In this document: positions 35,309-43,807 of the stretch, piece by piece | Layout of the letters: every line of letters starts with the position of its first letter | How positions within the stretch are numbered: position 1 is the stretch's first letter | Origin: JACDAN01 sp963842235 | Lineage (GTDB): Bacteria > Actinomycetota > Thermoleophilia > Gaiellales > Gaiellaceae | Direction: 5' to 3' | DNA: 64,000 bases | Assembly: GCA_963842235.1 (NCBI GenBank) | Contig: CAWJFT010000001.1 | Location: 1,736,001 to 1,800,000, forward strand | Program-made: the position numbers and the translations under genes | The notes under the pieces: generated by a model | Seen by the model: only the letters and a program-made list of their open reading frames with translations | What the model was told of the DNA's origin: nothing | Databases searched by the model: none

Positions 35309-36324
35309 TGGCTCGGCTGCGGCGCTTCTCCTGGCCCACGTGGGCGCTCGGCATCGGAGCAGTGCTCCTGCTCGTCACCGGCATCCTCTACGTCGCCCCG
35401 TCCAACGACTACATCTTTCTCCCCGACCGAGCCCGGGCGGTCGCGCCGCTCGTGAAGGTCCAGGGCGAGAAGCCTGACAAGGACGGCGGCGGGATCTACT
35501 ACGTCGCCGTCGACGTGCGCAAAGCGAGCCTGCTCGAGAAGGCTGTGCCGGGCCTCAACGACGGCGCGACGCTCGTGCCCGCCGACCAGGTGAACCCGGA
35601 GGGTGTCAACGAGCGCCAGCGCCGGCAGGGCGAGCTGCAGGAGATGGCGAGGAGCCAGAAGTACGCTGCCGCCGTCGCCCTCCGCGCGCTGGGGTACAAG
35701 GTCTCGATCCAGCCGAAGGGGGCGCTCGTCGAGGCAGTCGGAGCGGGCTATCCGGCCGAGGGCAAGCTCGTGCCGGACGATGTCATCGTCGCCGTCGACG
35801 GGGTGCCTGTTCGCAACGCGGCAGGCCTGACGACCCAGCTCGAGAAGCGGAAGCCGGGCGACGTCGTGCGCCTGACCGTCCGCCGCCTGAAGAAGACGCT
35901 CGACATCTCGATTCGTACGACGAAGGGCCCGGAGGACGCCAACCGAGCGTTCCTGGGCGTCGTCATCGCCGACGACGCAACCGTGAAGCTCCCGGTCAAG
36001 GTGTCGTTCGACATCGGCGACGTCGGCGGCCCGTCTGCCGGCCTCGCGTTCTCGCTCGATCTCGTCGAGGAGCTCGGACGCGACGTCGATCACGGGCGCC
36101 GCATCGCCGCCACGGGCGAGATCCTCCTGGACGGGTCCGTTCGGCCAGTCGGCGGGCTGAAGCAGAAAACGATCGCTGCACGGCGTTCCGGAATGGATCT
36201 CTTCCTCGTGCCTGGGGATAACGCCGCCGAGGCGCGCCGGTATGCCGACGGGCTCCGCATCGTCCCTGTGGACAGTTTTCAACAGGCGTTGCGCCGTCTG
36301 GCAACTGGTACGCCGAACGCTTAG
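35308..36324 (+). CDS. Membrane-anchored PDZ-Lon protease (YlbL family)
   Basis: 338 residues from ATG 35308. N-terminal transmembrane segment (ALGIGAVLLLVTGILYV), extracytoplasmic region, PDZ domain (about 125-205, with GKLVPDDVIVAVDGVPVRNA) and C-terminal Lon protease domain. The catalytic Ser is in GGPSAGLAF near 232 and the Lys in GGLKQKTIAA near 275. No ATPase domain, as expected for the family. It likely acts on envelope proteins. Confidence 0.92.
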   Translation: MARLRRFSWPTWALGIGAVLLLVTGILYVAPSNDYIFLPDRARAVAPLVKVQGEKPDKDGGGIYYVAVDVRKASLLEKAVPGLNDGATLVPADQVNPEGVNERQRRQGELQEMARSQKYAAAVALRALGYKVSIQPKGALVEAVGAGYPAEGKLVPDDVIVAVDGVPVRNAAGLTTQLEKRKPGDVVRLTVRRLKKTLDISIRTTKGPEDANRAFLGVVIADDATVKLPVKVSFDIGDVGGPSAGLAFSLDLVEELGRDVDHGRRIAATGEILLDGSVRPVGGLKQKTIAARRSGMDLFLVPGDNAAEARRYADGLRIVPVDSFQQALRRLATGTPNA

Positions 36325-36331
36325 AAAGCGT

Positions 36332-36365
36332 CAATTTCCGGCAATTTTCTTTTTGCCGGAAATTG
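36332..36365 (+). terminator. 12-bp perfect inverted repeat with T-rich loop
   Basis: CAATTTCCGGCA (36332-36343) and TGCCGGAAATTG (36354-36365) form a perfect 12-bp stem around a loop rich in T. It starts seven bases after the protease stop. There is no T-run after the stem, so it is an atypical terminator or a binding site; the stretch is unusually AT-rich for this genome. Confidence 0.55.
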
Positions 36366-36460
36366 CGTCGTTCTTATCACCGAACCCCCTTGCATGCCCA
36401 CGGCTCACGTCTCAATATCCCCGCCCAGGACGGCATCGTTGTGGAGGTTCACGTTCGACA

Positions 36461-36631
36461 ATGAGCAAACGAGCCGAGGCAAGCTGCAGCGATTGCTACT
36501 TCCGCAGGGCGGGGCTTTGCGCCCTCCCCCTGGACTCCCCCTGTCCAACGTTCAGGCCCGCAATCCCTCGTAGACTGCGGCCGCCGCAGCAGCCTCGGCT
36601 CGTTCCCCGTACGGAGTTCCGAGCAGCCTGA
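36461..36631 (+). CDS. Small Cys-rich protein
   Basis: 56 residues with CSDCYFRRAGLCAL and a fourth Cys in SPCPTFRP, giving a CxxC-x8-C-x9-C metal-binding layout, then a basic Pro/Arg-rich tail. Not recognised as a named family. It stands alone between the protease hairpin and the LapA gene on the same strand. Confidence 0.55.
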   Translation: MSKRAEASCSDCYFRRAGLCALPLDSPCPTFRPAIPRRLRPPQQPRLVPRTEFRAA

Positions 36632-36649
36632 GCCGTAGAATCACGCGGC

Positions 36650-36904
36650 GTGGCCCGCCGCCCAGACAGCCAAGAGTGGCAGCCTCGCCTCTGGGCCGTC
36701 CTGATCGGCCTGCTGCTCCTGGCGCTCTACGTGATCGCGTTCATTGTCAAGAACGACGACCGGATCAAGATCGATTTCGTCCTCTTCTCGACCAGCATCT
36801 CCCTGATCTGGGAGATCGTCTTCATCTTTGCGCTCGGGTTTCTAGGCGGCGTGTTGCTTGCCCAGATCCACCGGCGACGAGGGCAGCAGCGTCGCGAGCC
36901 GTGA
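36650..36904 (+). CDS. LapA-domain (DUF1049) membrane protein
   Basis: 84 residues from GTG 36650 with two transmembrane helices (LWAVLIGLLLLALYVIAFIV and IWEIVFIFALGFLGGVLLAQI), a short NDDRIKIDFVLF loop and a basic tail. This is the layout of LapA/YciS-like proteins; in enterobacteria these work in lipopolysaccharide control, but the actinobacterial role is unknown. Its end overlaps the convergent aminotransferase by 63 bases. Confidence 0.83.
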   Translation: MARRPDSQEWQPRLWAVLIGLLLLALYVIAFIVKNDDRIKIDFVLFSTSISLIWEIVFIFALGFLGGVLLAQIHRRRGQQRREP

Positions 36905-37960
36905 CACCGCCTCCGCGATCTGCGCCGGCGAGGCGAAGCTGAAGGCCAGCCGGGCCGCCGAGCGGCCGCCGTCCCTCCCGGCGAAGAAATCGGGCCCCGG
37001 AACGAATGTGACTCCGACGTCCTCCGCGGACCGAAGGAGCGCCTCGGCGTCCTGGCCGTCCGGAAGGTCGAGCCAGAGGAAGTAGCCGCCCTCGGGCCGG
37101 TTCCACCGGGCGCCGCTGCCCCCGAGCCGCTCCTCGAGCGCAGCGAGCAGGGCATCTCGGCGAGCCTGGAGCAGCGATCGCACCAGCTCGAGGTTCCGCT
37201 CCAGCGCTCCGCGGCGCAGGAACTCGAAGACCGTCGCCTGCGAGAGCAGAGAGGGCGTGATGTAGGTCGAGGTGGCGAGCGCCTCGACCGCGCCCACCAG
37301 CCGCTCCGGGAGCACGAGGTACCCGACGCGCACTCCCGGCGCCACGGTTTTCGAGAACGACGAGGAGTAGATGACTCGCTCGCCGCCCTCGAGCTCGTGC
37401 AGCGTCGGCAGCGCTGCGCCCTCGAAGCGGACGAGCCCGTACGGGTCGTCCTCGAGCATCAGCAGATCGTGCTCGCCGGCCAGCTCGGCCAGCCGTCGGC
37501 GGCCATCGGCTCCTAGCGTCTCGCCGCTCGGGTTCTGGAAGGTCGGGATCGTGTACAGGAACGCGGGTACGGGCCCTTCGAGCTCCGCTTCCAGCGCGTC
37601 GAGATCGATGCCGTCCTCGGCAAGCGGAATCATCACGACCTCGGCGCCGAGCGACTCGAGGATCCGGAGCGGCCGGTCGTAGGTCGGCGCTTCCACCAGC
37701 ACGCGCGCACCGTCGGTCGCGAGGAGCTGGGCGAGGAAGACGAAGCCCTGGAGCGAGCCGTTCGTGACGACTACCCGCCCCGGCTCGACGCCGTGCCGCT
37801 CGGCGATCCAGGCCCGGAGCGGGGCGTACCCGCTCGAGGGACCGTAGGAGAGCACCGTCGCGCCGTCGTCCTGGATCGCGGCCCGGGCGCACTCCGCCAG
37901 CTCCTGCACGGGAATGCATTCCGGCGCGGGAACTCCACGCGCGAGCGAGATCGTCTCCAT
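36842..37960 (-). CDS. PLP-dependent aminotransferase (class I/II, LysN-like)
   Basis: 372 residues with fold-type I signatures: SYGPSSGYAPLR near 40, NGSLQGF near 68, PTFQNPSG near 143, EDDPYG near 172 and the Schiff-base Lys in SSSFSKTVAPGVRVGY near 200. The closest functional group is 2-aminoadipate/multi-substrate aminotransferases (MocR domain without the wHTH). The exact amino donor is unassigned. Confidence 0.87.
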   Translation of the reverse strand: METISLARGVPAPECIPVQELAECARAAIQDDGATVLSYGPSSGYAPLRAWIAERHGVEPGRVVVTNGSLQGFVFLAQLLATDGARVLVEAPTYDRPLRILESLGAEVVMIPLAEDGIDLDALEAELEGPVPAFLYTIPTFQNPSGETLGADGRRRLAELAGEHDLLMLEDDPYGLVRFEGAALPTLHELEGGERVIYSSSFSKTVAPGVRVGYLVLPERLVGAVEALATSTYITPSLLSQATVFEFLRRGALERNLELVRSLLQARRDALLAALEERLGGSGARWNRPEGGYFLWLDLPDGQDAEALLRSAEDVGVTFVPGPDFFAGRDGGRSAARLAFSFASPAQIAEAVSRLATLLPSSPVDLGKQHAA

Positions 37961-37985
37961 GGCGGGACTCTAGGATCATCGGCGG

Positions 37986-38273
37986 ATGGCTGCTCGGACT
38001 GCCGCGCTGGCCGCTGCTGTGCTGATCGCGGCGGTCGACGTCGTGTACGTCGTTGCGAGACAACACGGCGAGACGGCGGACGTCGCCGTGCTGGCGACGG
38101 CCCTCGCCGTGGCCGCCGTCCTCGCCGCAGCGGCGCCCTTCACGCGTCGCCGCAGCGCGTTCCTCGGCGCCTCATTCGCGATCGTCCTGGTCGTCGCCGC
38201 ATTGACTGGGCTGACGATCGGGCCGCTGCTCGTACCGCCGCTCCTGCTGCTGCTCTACGCGGCGCTCAGGTAG
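37986..38273 (+). CDS. Small hydrophobic membrane protein
   Basis: 95 residues, with three or four membrane segments (AALAAAVLIAAVDVVYVVA, VLATALAVAAVLAAAAPF, AFLGASFAIVLVVAALTGL, LLVPPLLLLLYAAL) and few polar residues. Not assignable to a family. It is divergent from the aminotransferase and its end overlaps the phosphotransferase gene by 19 bases. Confidence 0.6.
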   Translation: MAARTAALAAAVLIAAVDVVYVVARQHGETADVAVLATALAVAAVLAAAAPFTRRRSAFLGASFAIVLVVAALTGLTIGPLLVPPLLLLLYAALR

Positions 38274-39067
38274 CGGGCGCAGTCGATCATGTCGGGGTCT
38301 CCGTTCCAGGCGAGCGCGTGGGCGATCGCCCAGCCCCGCGTTCGCTCCGGGTCGAGCTCGAGCCGCTCGACGAGATAGTCGAGGCGCCGTTCCATCTGCT
38401 TCTTCGTCGTCGGCCGGCGGTCACGAATCAGGGACGCGACGTCGAACTCTCGCTCGCCCACGAGCGGCTTGGCGTCGATCGCGAGCCAGCCCCGCTCCGA
38501 GAACAGCACGTTGCCGCCGTGGAGGTCCTGGTGCAGGAGCACGGACTCCCGCTGGGTCGGGCCCGCCTCGCGCAGGAACGAGACCGCCCGCTCGACGAGC
38601 TTCCTGTCGAGCTGCCTTCGGGGCAGCTCCTCGACCCAGTGTGAGGCCACATCCTCGAGCCGGCGGAACGGCTCTCCGGCCGGAACCCATAGCTGTTCGA
38701 GGACGCCGGCGGCGATCTCAGTCGCCTCCTCGTCCGGGAGGCCCCAGAGCTGCCTCCCGGGCCGCAGTCGCTCGATCAGCAGCGCTCGCCGCTCGTCGTC
38801 CCGCGCCACGAGCCGCGCCGCTCCGACGCCGTTCCAGCGTTCGAGCGCTTCGGCTTCGTGCTCGCTCTCCTCGTCAGGGAAATTCAGCTTGAGGAAGACG
38901 TCGCCGGCCGGGACGACTAGCGAGTGGCCGGTTTCGACCGGCTCCTCGGGCTCCAGCGACCACTGCTCGACGCACTCGGCGAAGAGCCGCGGCAGATTGG
39001 CTACCCACCCGAGCCCGCCCGGGTACCGGGTGATCGTCTCGACGAGGTGAGGCGGCGGTTCGAACGG
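38255..39067 (-). CDS. Aminoglycoside/hydroxyurea phosphotransferase family kinase (start not evident)
   Basis: About 270 residues of the APH(6)-like family. The N-terminal part PFEPPPHLVETITRYPGG, the lobe with PAGDVFLKLNFPDEESEHEAEAL, the catalytic loop LLHQDLHGGNVLF and the metal site AIDAKPLVGEREFDVASL are present. The frame is open up to the sucD TGA (39068-39070), with no ATG/GTG/TTG before the GTG at 38809, which would delete the N-lobe. A non-standard start or an indel is likely. The natural substrate is unknown; antibiotic resistance should not be assumed. Confidence 0.75.
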   Translation of the reverse strand, partial: PFEPPPHLVETITRYPGGLGWVANLPRLFAECVEQWSLEPEEPVETGHSLVVPAGDVFLKLNFPDEESEHEAEALERWNGVGAARLVARDDERRALLIERLRPGRQLWGLPDEEATEIAAGVLEQLWVPAGEPFRRLEDVASHWVEELPRRQLDRKLVERAVSFLREAGPTQRESVLLHQDLHGGNVLFSERGWLAIDAKPLVGEREFDVASLIRDRRPTTKKQMERRLDYLVERLELDPERTRGWAIAHALAWNGDPDMIDCARYLSAA

Positions 39068-39944
39068 TCAGGTCACGGCGACGACCTCGGCGGCCAGCTC
39101 CGCAACCTCGGTCGGCGTAGTCCCGACACGCACTCCGCAGGCCTCCAGCGCTTCCTTCTTGGCCTGTGCCGTGCCCGAGGTGCCCGAGATGATCGCGCCC
39201 GCATGGCCCATGGTCTTCCCGGGCGGCGCCGTGAACCCGGCGATGTAGGCGACGACCGGTTTCGACATCTCGGCCTCGATGAACGCGGCCGCCTTCTCCT
39301 CCTCGGCTCCGCCGATCTCGCCCACCATGACGACGAGCTCGGTCTCCTCGTCCGCCTCGAAACGCGCGAGCACGTCGATGAAGCCGGAGCCGACAACGGG
39401 GTCGCCGCCGATGCCGACGATCGTCGAGTTGCCGAGCCCGAGCTGCGTCAGCTCATGGCCGATCTGGTAGGTGAGCGTCCCCGAGCGGCTGACGAGCCCG
39501 ACGGCGCCCTCCCGGAAGATCTCGGCGGGGATGATCCCGACGTTCGCCTTGCCCGGCGAGAGCGCGCCCGGGCAGTTCGGCCCGAGCATCGTGATGCCCT
39601 CGGGGCGGATGTAGTTGTAGACCCGCAGCATCTCGTGCGCGGGCAGCCCTTCGGCGATGCAGATCACGGTCTCGATGCCCGCGTCGACGGCCTCGTAGAT
39701 CGCGTCCGTCGCGAACCGGGCCGGGACGAAGACCATCGTCGTGTTCGCGCCGGCCTCGTCGACCGCCTCGGCGACCGTGTCGAAGATCGGGATGCCCTCG
39801 ACCTCTTGCCCGCCTTTCCCCGGCGTGACTCCGGCGACGACCTCCGTCCCGTAGTTCGCGGTTCCGGACGCCGTGGAACGAGCCCTCGCGCCCCGTCAGG
39901 CCCTGGACGACGAGCCGCGTGTCGTTGTCGACGATGATCGCCAT
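39068..39944 (-). CDS. sucD: Succinyl-CoA synthetase alpha subunit, one frameshift
   Basis: ATG 39944 begins [25 protein letters not shown]. One extra base near 39855 (GAACTAC where GAATAC is expected) moves the frame, after which [16 protein letters not shown] and the rest follow to TGA at 39068. The phosphohistidine segment [25 protein letters not shown] is intact. About 291 residues once corrected. It makes succinyl-CoA/ATP with sucC. As the enzyme is central, an assembly indel is more likely than a real lesion. Its ribosome-binding site lies inside the arm of the foldback element upstream. Confidence 0.88.
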
Positions 39945-39945
39945 C

Positions 39946-40109
39946 AGTGTCCCTTCAGGTGATGCTGCCCAGTCTCTGGGTCGCGAGCACCAAGCCAGAG
40001 TTCGCACTCCGACGAGCCAAGGTCTGTAGACCTTGGTGAGGAGGAGGGTGGGCTCTGGCGCCGCGTGATCGCGGGCCAGAGGCGGGCATGTATCGCCTGG
40101 AGGGACACT
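39946..40109. repeat. 164-base foldback element in the sucD leader
   Basis: The outer arms, 39946-39970 and 40084-40109, can pair over 25 base pairs with a one-base bulge and three G-T pairs (G-U in the plus-strand RNA, A-C mismatches in the minus). Inside are CCAAGGTCTGTAGACCTTGG (40017-40036, a 9-bp stem), CCCAG-TCT-CTGGG (39968-39980), and CTCTGGC at 40053-40059. The last can pair either with GCCAGAG at 39994-40000 or with GCCAGAG at 40075-40081, the latter reinforced by CCGCG/CGCGG. It could be a mobile-element-like repeat or a bistable leader RNA. Confidence 0.7.
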
Positions 40110-40112
40110 TAC

Positions 40113-40740
40113 TTACGCGCCCCCTGATGGCGAGACGGTCGAGCGTGATCCAGCCGTCCTCGATCCGATCCCCGAGCAGCTCGCGTACGCGCTGAGCCTC
40201 CTCGCCGTGACAACCCGCCCGCTCGAGCCACGGCTCGACCTCGATCGGCTTGTCGAGGTGCCGCAGCTCCTCCACGCGCAGCCCGGATCCGCGAAGAGGC
40301 GGCGCCACTCGTCCTCCGTGTAGTTCCGGACGTGCGACGGGTCGCGAACGCGGTCGGCCTCCTCCGCGGACTCGTCGAGGAAGGCGTTGTCGACGACGAT
40401 CACCTGGTCGCGGCTCACGCGCGCCATCTCCGTCATCGCCTTGCCGACGTCTTCGAAGTGATGCGCAGCCACGCGGCAGGCGACGACGTCGAAGCTGCCG
40501 TCCGCGAACGGGATGTCTTCCGCGCGGCAGAGGACGTCCGGCTGCATGCCCGGCGCGGGATCGGTAGTGACGACGTTGATCCCGGCCTCGCGCAGGCGCC
40601 GCGCGACATGCCCGCCGCCGGTCGCCACGTCGAGCGCCGTGTCGGCGCCCTCCGCCCACTCGACGACGAGGTCGAGGTCTTCGCCCTCGCGATGCGCCGC
40701 GACTCTCGCGATACAGCTGCGCCCGCTCGCTCCAGCTCAT
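40113..40740 (-). pseudogene. Class I SAM-dependent methyltransferase between sucC and sucD, frameshifted
   Basis: ATG 40740 overlaps the sucC stop. The start MSWSERAQLYRES is in one frame; AAHREGEDLDLV, the SAM motif DVATGGGHVARRL, DPAPGM, EDIPFADGSFDVV and VAAHHFED are in a second; and GLRVEELRHLDKPIEVEPWLERAG onward is back in the first. Shifts lie near 40700 and 40285. The TAA at 40113 belongs to the second frame; the other frame stays open to 39955, so the true end is uncertain. It resembles ubiquinone/menaquinone-type small-molecule methyltransferases. Confidence 0.72.
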
Positions 40741-41880
40741 GCGGCCAGCTCCACTGCGCGCTTCGCCGCCTCGAGCATCGTCGGCTCGACATGCAGGTTC
40801 GGCGGCGCGGCGTCCTGCAGCAGCCGTCGTGCCCTCCTCGGCGTTCGTCCCGTCGAGCCGGACGACGATCGGGTCCTCGATGGTCAGCTGGCCGAGCGCC
40901 TGGAGGATCCCGCGCGCGACCTCGTCGCAGCGGGTGATGCCGCCGAAGATGTTGAAGAGGATCGACTTCACCTGCGGATCGGCGGTGATCACCTCGAGCG
41001 CGTCGACGACTCCCTGCGCGTCGCCTCCGCCGCCCAGGTCGCAGAAGTTCGCGGGCCGTCCTCCCGCGAGGGCAACCACGTCCAGCGTGGACATGACCAG
41101 CCCGGCGCCGTTCCCCAGGACTCCGACCTCGCCGTCCAGCTTCACGTAGGTGACGTCCTTCTCGCGGGCGGCGCGCTCCTCGGGGGGATAGGCGTCGAGA
41201 TCGCGCATCTCGGCGATGTCCGGATGCTTGTAGAGCGCGTTGTCGTCGACGGTGAACTTCGAGTCGAGCGCCTTCACCTGGCCGTCCGGCGTGACGATCA
41301 GCGGGTTGATCTCCGTGAGCATCGCGTCGGTGCCGACGAAGGCGTCGTAGAGCTTCTCCGCGATCTTGGCGATCTGCTTCTGCTCACCCTCGTCCTCGAT
41401 GCCCGCGCCGTAGATCAAGCGGCGAGCCTGGTAGGGCTGAAAGCCCTCGAGCGGGTTCACGTGCAGGCGGGCCAGGGCCTCGGGCCGCTCGGCGGCGACT
41501 TCCTCGATGTCGATTCCGCCCTCCTTCGTGAACATGAAGAGCGCGCGCTTCTCGCCCCGGTCGAAGGTCAAAGACAGGTAGTACTCCCGGGCAATGTCCG
41601 AGGCCGACTCGATCCAGAGCTTGCGCACGACATGTCCGTTGATGTCCATCCCGAGGATGTTGCGCGCGTGCTCCTCGGCCTCGTCGGGCGTGTCGGCGAG
41701 CTTGATCCCGCCGGCCTTCCCGCGCCCGCCGGTGAGCACCTGGGCCTTGACGACAACCTGTCCTCCGAGCTCCTGGGCAGCGGCTCTCGCCTCTTCAGGC
41801 GAGGTCGCGAGGCGCCCGTCGGAGACGGGAATGCCGTACCGGCGAAAAAGCTCCTTGCCCTGGTACTCGTAGAGATCCAT
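40737..41880 (-). CDS. sucC: Succinyl-CoA synthetase beta subunit, one frameshift near the end
   Basis: ATG 41880. ATP-grasp domain from MDLYEYQGKELFRRYGIPV, VVKAQVLTGGRGKAGGIKLA near 43, EINPLIVTPDGQ near 190, and CoA-ligase domain GNGAGLVMSTLDVVALAGGRPANFCDLGG near 250. After GTNAEEG (near 40830) an extra base shifts the frame; corrected, it ends LHVEPTMLEAAKRAVELAA with TGA at 40737-40739. Its start codon overlaps, on the other strand, the start codon of the lipoprotein gene. Confidence 0.9.
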
Positions 41881-42418
41881 GACCGGCTGGCGAGTCTATC
41901 CGGCGCTTCTCGCCCTGGTTGCGTTCCTGCTCGCCGGCTGCGGGCCTCCGGGGCCCGAGCTGGCGCCGCCGGCTCAGCCGCGAACGTTCGACCTCGGCTG
42001 GGTCGAGCGCGACAAGACCGACATGTTCACGTTCCGTGTCGAATGGCTCCGGGTTGGCGACGACGGCTGGAGCGCAAAGGTCGCGGCGGCCAACGGTTCG
42101 GACACGCCCTACAGGGTCGAGGAGGGAAGCGTCGGCCTCGTGCTGCTCGACACGGCGACGATGGCCGAGGTGCGCCGGCTCACCGGCGACCTCGAGCACA
42201 CCCCGCCGGCGATGAAGCCGGACCGCCTGCGGCCGCCGCCGCCGCCGGTTCTGGGCCCTGGAGCCGTCTGGAGCGGGACGATCTCGGGGAGTGAGGTGTT
42301 GCGTCAGGGGAGCGTCGTGCGCGTGCTCTTCGGCCCGTACTCGTCGGCCGGCGAGCGTTTTCGCAGCGAGGCAACCGAGTTCTTCTGGGTCACGGACCAC
42401 TGGGTGCGCCTCAGGTAA
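41879..42418 (+). CDS. Lipoprotein of unknown function
   Basis: 179 residues with a signal peptide and lipobox (VAFLLAGC, Cys near 21), a Pro-rich spacer (GPPGPELAPPAQP), then an immunoglobulin-like beta domain similar to DUF4352-type extracellular modules (FRVEWLRVGDDGWSAKVAAANGSDTPYRVEEGSVGLVLL). The ATG shares two bases with the opposing sucC ATG, so the promoter must lie inside sucC. Function unknown. Confidence 0.72.
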   Translation: MTGWRVYPALLALVAFLLAGCGPPGPELAPPAQPRTFDLGWVERDKTDMFTFRVEWLRVGDDGWSAKVAAANGSDTPYRVEEGSVGLVLLDTATMAEVRRLTGDLEHTPPAMKPDRLRPPPPPVLGPGAVWSGTISGSEVLRQGSVVRVLFGPYSSAGERFRSEATEFFWVTDHWVRLR

Positions 42419-42486
42419 CCCTCCCGGCGTGCGCGGGCTAGATCGCCACTACACTCGCGTCGATATCCCCGAGCGAAGGAGTCGAG

Positions 42487-42648
42487 ATGAGCGAAGACCG
42501 CACGACGCTCAGCGACGAGGACATTCGCACCGACGTCGCGCAGGAAATCCGCGAAGAAACGGCCGACGCGGACATGGATGACACGGACAGCACGGACACC
42601 GACGCGGACGACACTGACGCTGACTCCGACGACACGGACCCCTCCTAG
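42487..42648 (+). CDS. Small acidic Asp/Thr-repeat protein
   Basis: 53 residues, with a GAAGGAG site seven bases upstream. After a helical N-terminus (SDEDIRTDVAQEIREE) the C-terminal half is a low-complexity run of DTD, DAD and DSD repeats. It is strongly acidic and may bind cations or act as a disordered tail. It overlaps the possible start of the JmjC gene in another frame. Confidence 0.6.
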   Translation: MSEDRTTLSDEDIRTDVAQEIREETADADMDDTDSTDTDADDTDADSDDTDPS

Positions 42649-43807
42649 GGCGCTCACACGCTGCGTCGAACCGTTCGGCGCCGCTGAGTTCCTCGAGGAC
42701 TACTGGGAGCGCAGGCCGCTCGCGGTCGAGCGGGACGAGCCCGGCCGCTACGACGACCTCCTCTCGGAGGCCGAGGTGGAGCAGCTCGTCTGTTCCGGCG
42801 GCCTGCGCTACCCGGGCTTCCGCCTGGTCAAGGCGGGAGAGCAGCTGCGCTTCCGCGACTACACGGAGGACATCCGCTGGCGTCCGGCGCCGTTTTCGGG
42901 GACGGCCGTCGTCGAGCGCGTGCTCGGCGAATGGGAACGCGGCGCGACCATCGTCCTCCAGGGCCTCCATCTCACGAAGCCCGAGATCGCGGCGTTTTGC
43001 CGCTCGCTCGAGGAGGCTCTGGGGCATCCGGCGCAGGCAAACGCCTACTACACGCCGCGTTCGGCCCAGGGGCTACCCGTCCATCACGACACGCACGACG
43101 TCTTCGTGCTCCAGGTCTCCGGGCGCAAGCGGTGGCTCGTCTACGAGCCTGCGCTCGAGCTCCCGCTCAAGAACCAGCGCTACTCCCGCGAGCTCGGTGA
43201 GCCCGGGGAGCCGGTCGAGGATCGCGTCCTCAACCCCGGCGACATGCTGTACCTGCCTCGCGGCTGGCTCCACGAGGCACTGACCTCGGACGCCGACTCG
43301 CTGCACCTGACGGTCGGCGTCAACGTCGTCACGTGGCTCGACGCCGTTCGCGCCGCGCTCGAGGACTGCGGCGACGACGTCGAGTTCAGGCGATCGTGGC
43401 AATCCGGCGACGGCAGCGACGATCTGCTCGAGACCCTTCGCGAGCGCCTTCAGCCGGAAGCGGTCGAGCGGCGTGCCCGTCAGCAGCTCGTGCAGAAACG
43501 GCGGCCGATCCGCGACGGGCAGCTCGCCCAGCTGCGGGCTCTCGACAGCCTGGAGCCTGAGACCGAGCTCGAGCGCCGTCCGACCGTGCTCGCGGAGCTG
43601 GTCGAGCAAGAGGGCTCCGTCTCCCTCGTCTTCGAAGGACGCGAGCTGACGTTTCCGGGGCACGCGCGGGACGAGGTCACGGCGATTGCGGAGGCCGAGT
43701 CGCCCTTCTCGCTGTCGGATCTCCCGGGTTCGCTTGACGACGCGGGCCGGTTGGTGCTCGCGCGCAGGCTCGTGCGCGAGGGCTTCCTCAGGATCAACGA
43801 GTCGTAG
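42578..43807 (+). CDS. JmjC-domain (cupin_4) oxygenase, RoxA/YcfD-like
   Basis: Family similarity starts at about 42660 (CVEPFGAAEFLEDYWERRPLAVER). JmjC core: VHHDTHDVFVLQVSGRKRWLVYEP supplies the HxD Fe(II) ligands near residue 170, and LYLPRGWLHEAL the distal His near 230; a C-terminal winged-helix region follows. Homologues hydroxylate ribosomal protein residues using 2-oxoglutarate. The only in-frame canonical start is ATG 42578, which adds about 28 low-complexity residues and overlaps the acidic gene, so the true start may be non-canonical. Confidence 0.83.
   Translation: MTRTARTPTRTTLTLTPTTRTPPRALTRCVEPFGAAEFLEDYWERRPLAVERDEPGRYDDLLSEAEVEQLVCSGGLRYPGFRLVKAGEQLRFRDYTEDIRWRPAPFSGTAVVERVLGEWERGATIVLQGLHLTKPEIAAFCRSLEEALGHPAQANAYYTPRSAQGLPVHHDTHDVFVLQVSGRKRWLVYEPALELPLKNQRYSRELGEPGEPVEDRVLNPGDMLYLPRGWLHEALTSDADSLHLTVGVNVVTWLDAVRAALEDCGDDVEFRRSWQSGDGSDDLLETLRERLQPEAVERRARQQLVQKRRPIRDGQLAQLRALDSLEPETELERRPTVLAELVEQEGSVSLVFEGRELTFPGHARDEVTAIAEAESPFSLSDLPGSLDDAGRLVLARRLVREGFLRINES

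Noticed and set aside
38255..39067. Antibiotic resistance gene
   Set aside because: The kinase belongs to a broad phosphotransferase family with many housekeeping members; no specific resistance subgroup can be supported.
39994..40059. Seven-base acceptor-like stem suggesting a tRNA in the sucD leader
   Set aside because: No D-arm, T-loop or anticodon arm fits; it is better explained by the foldback element.
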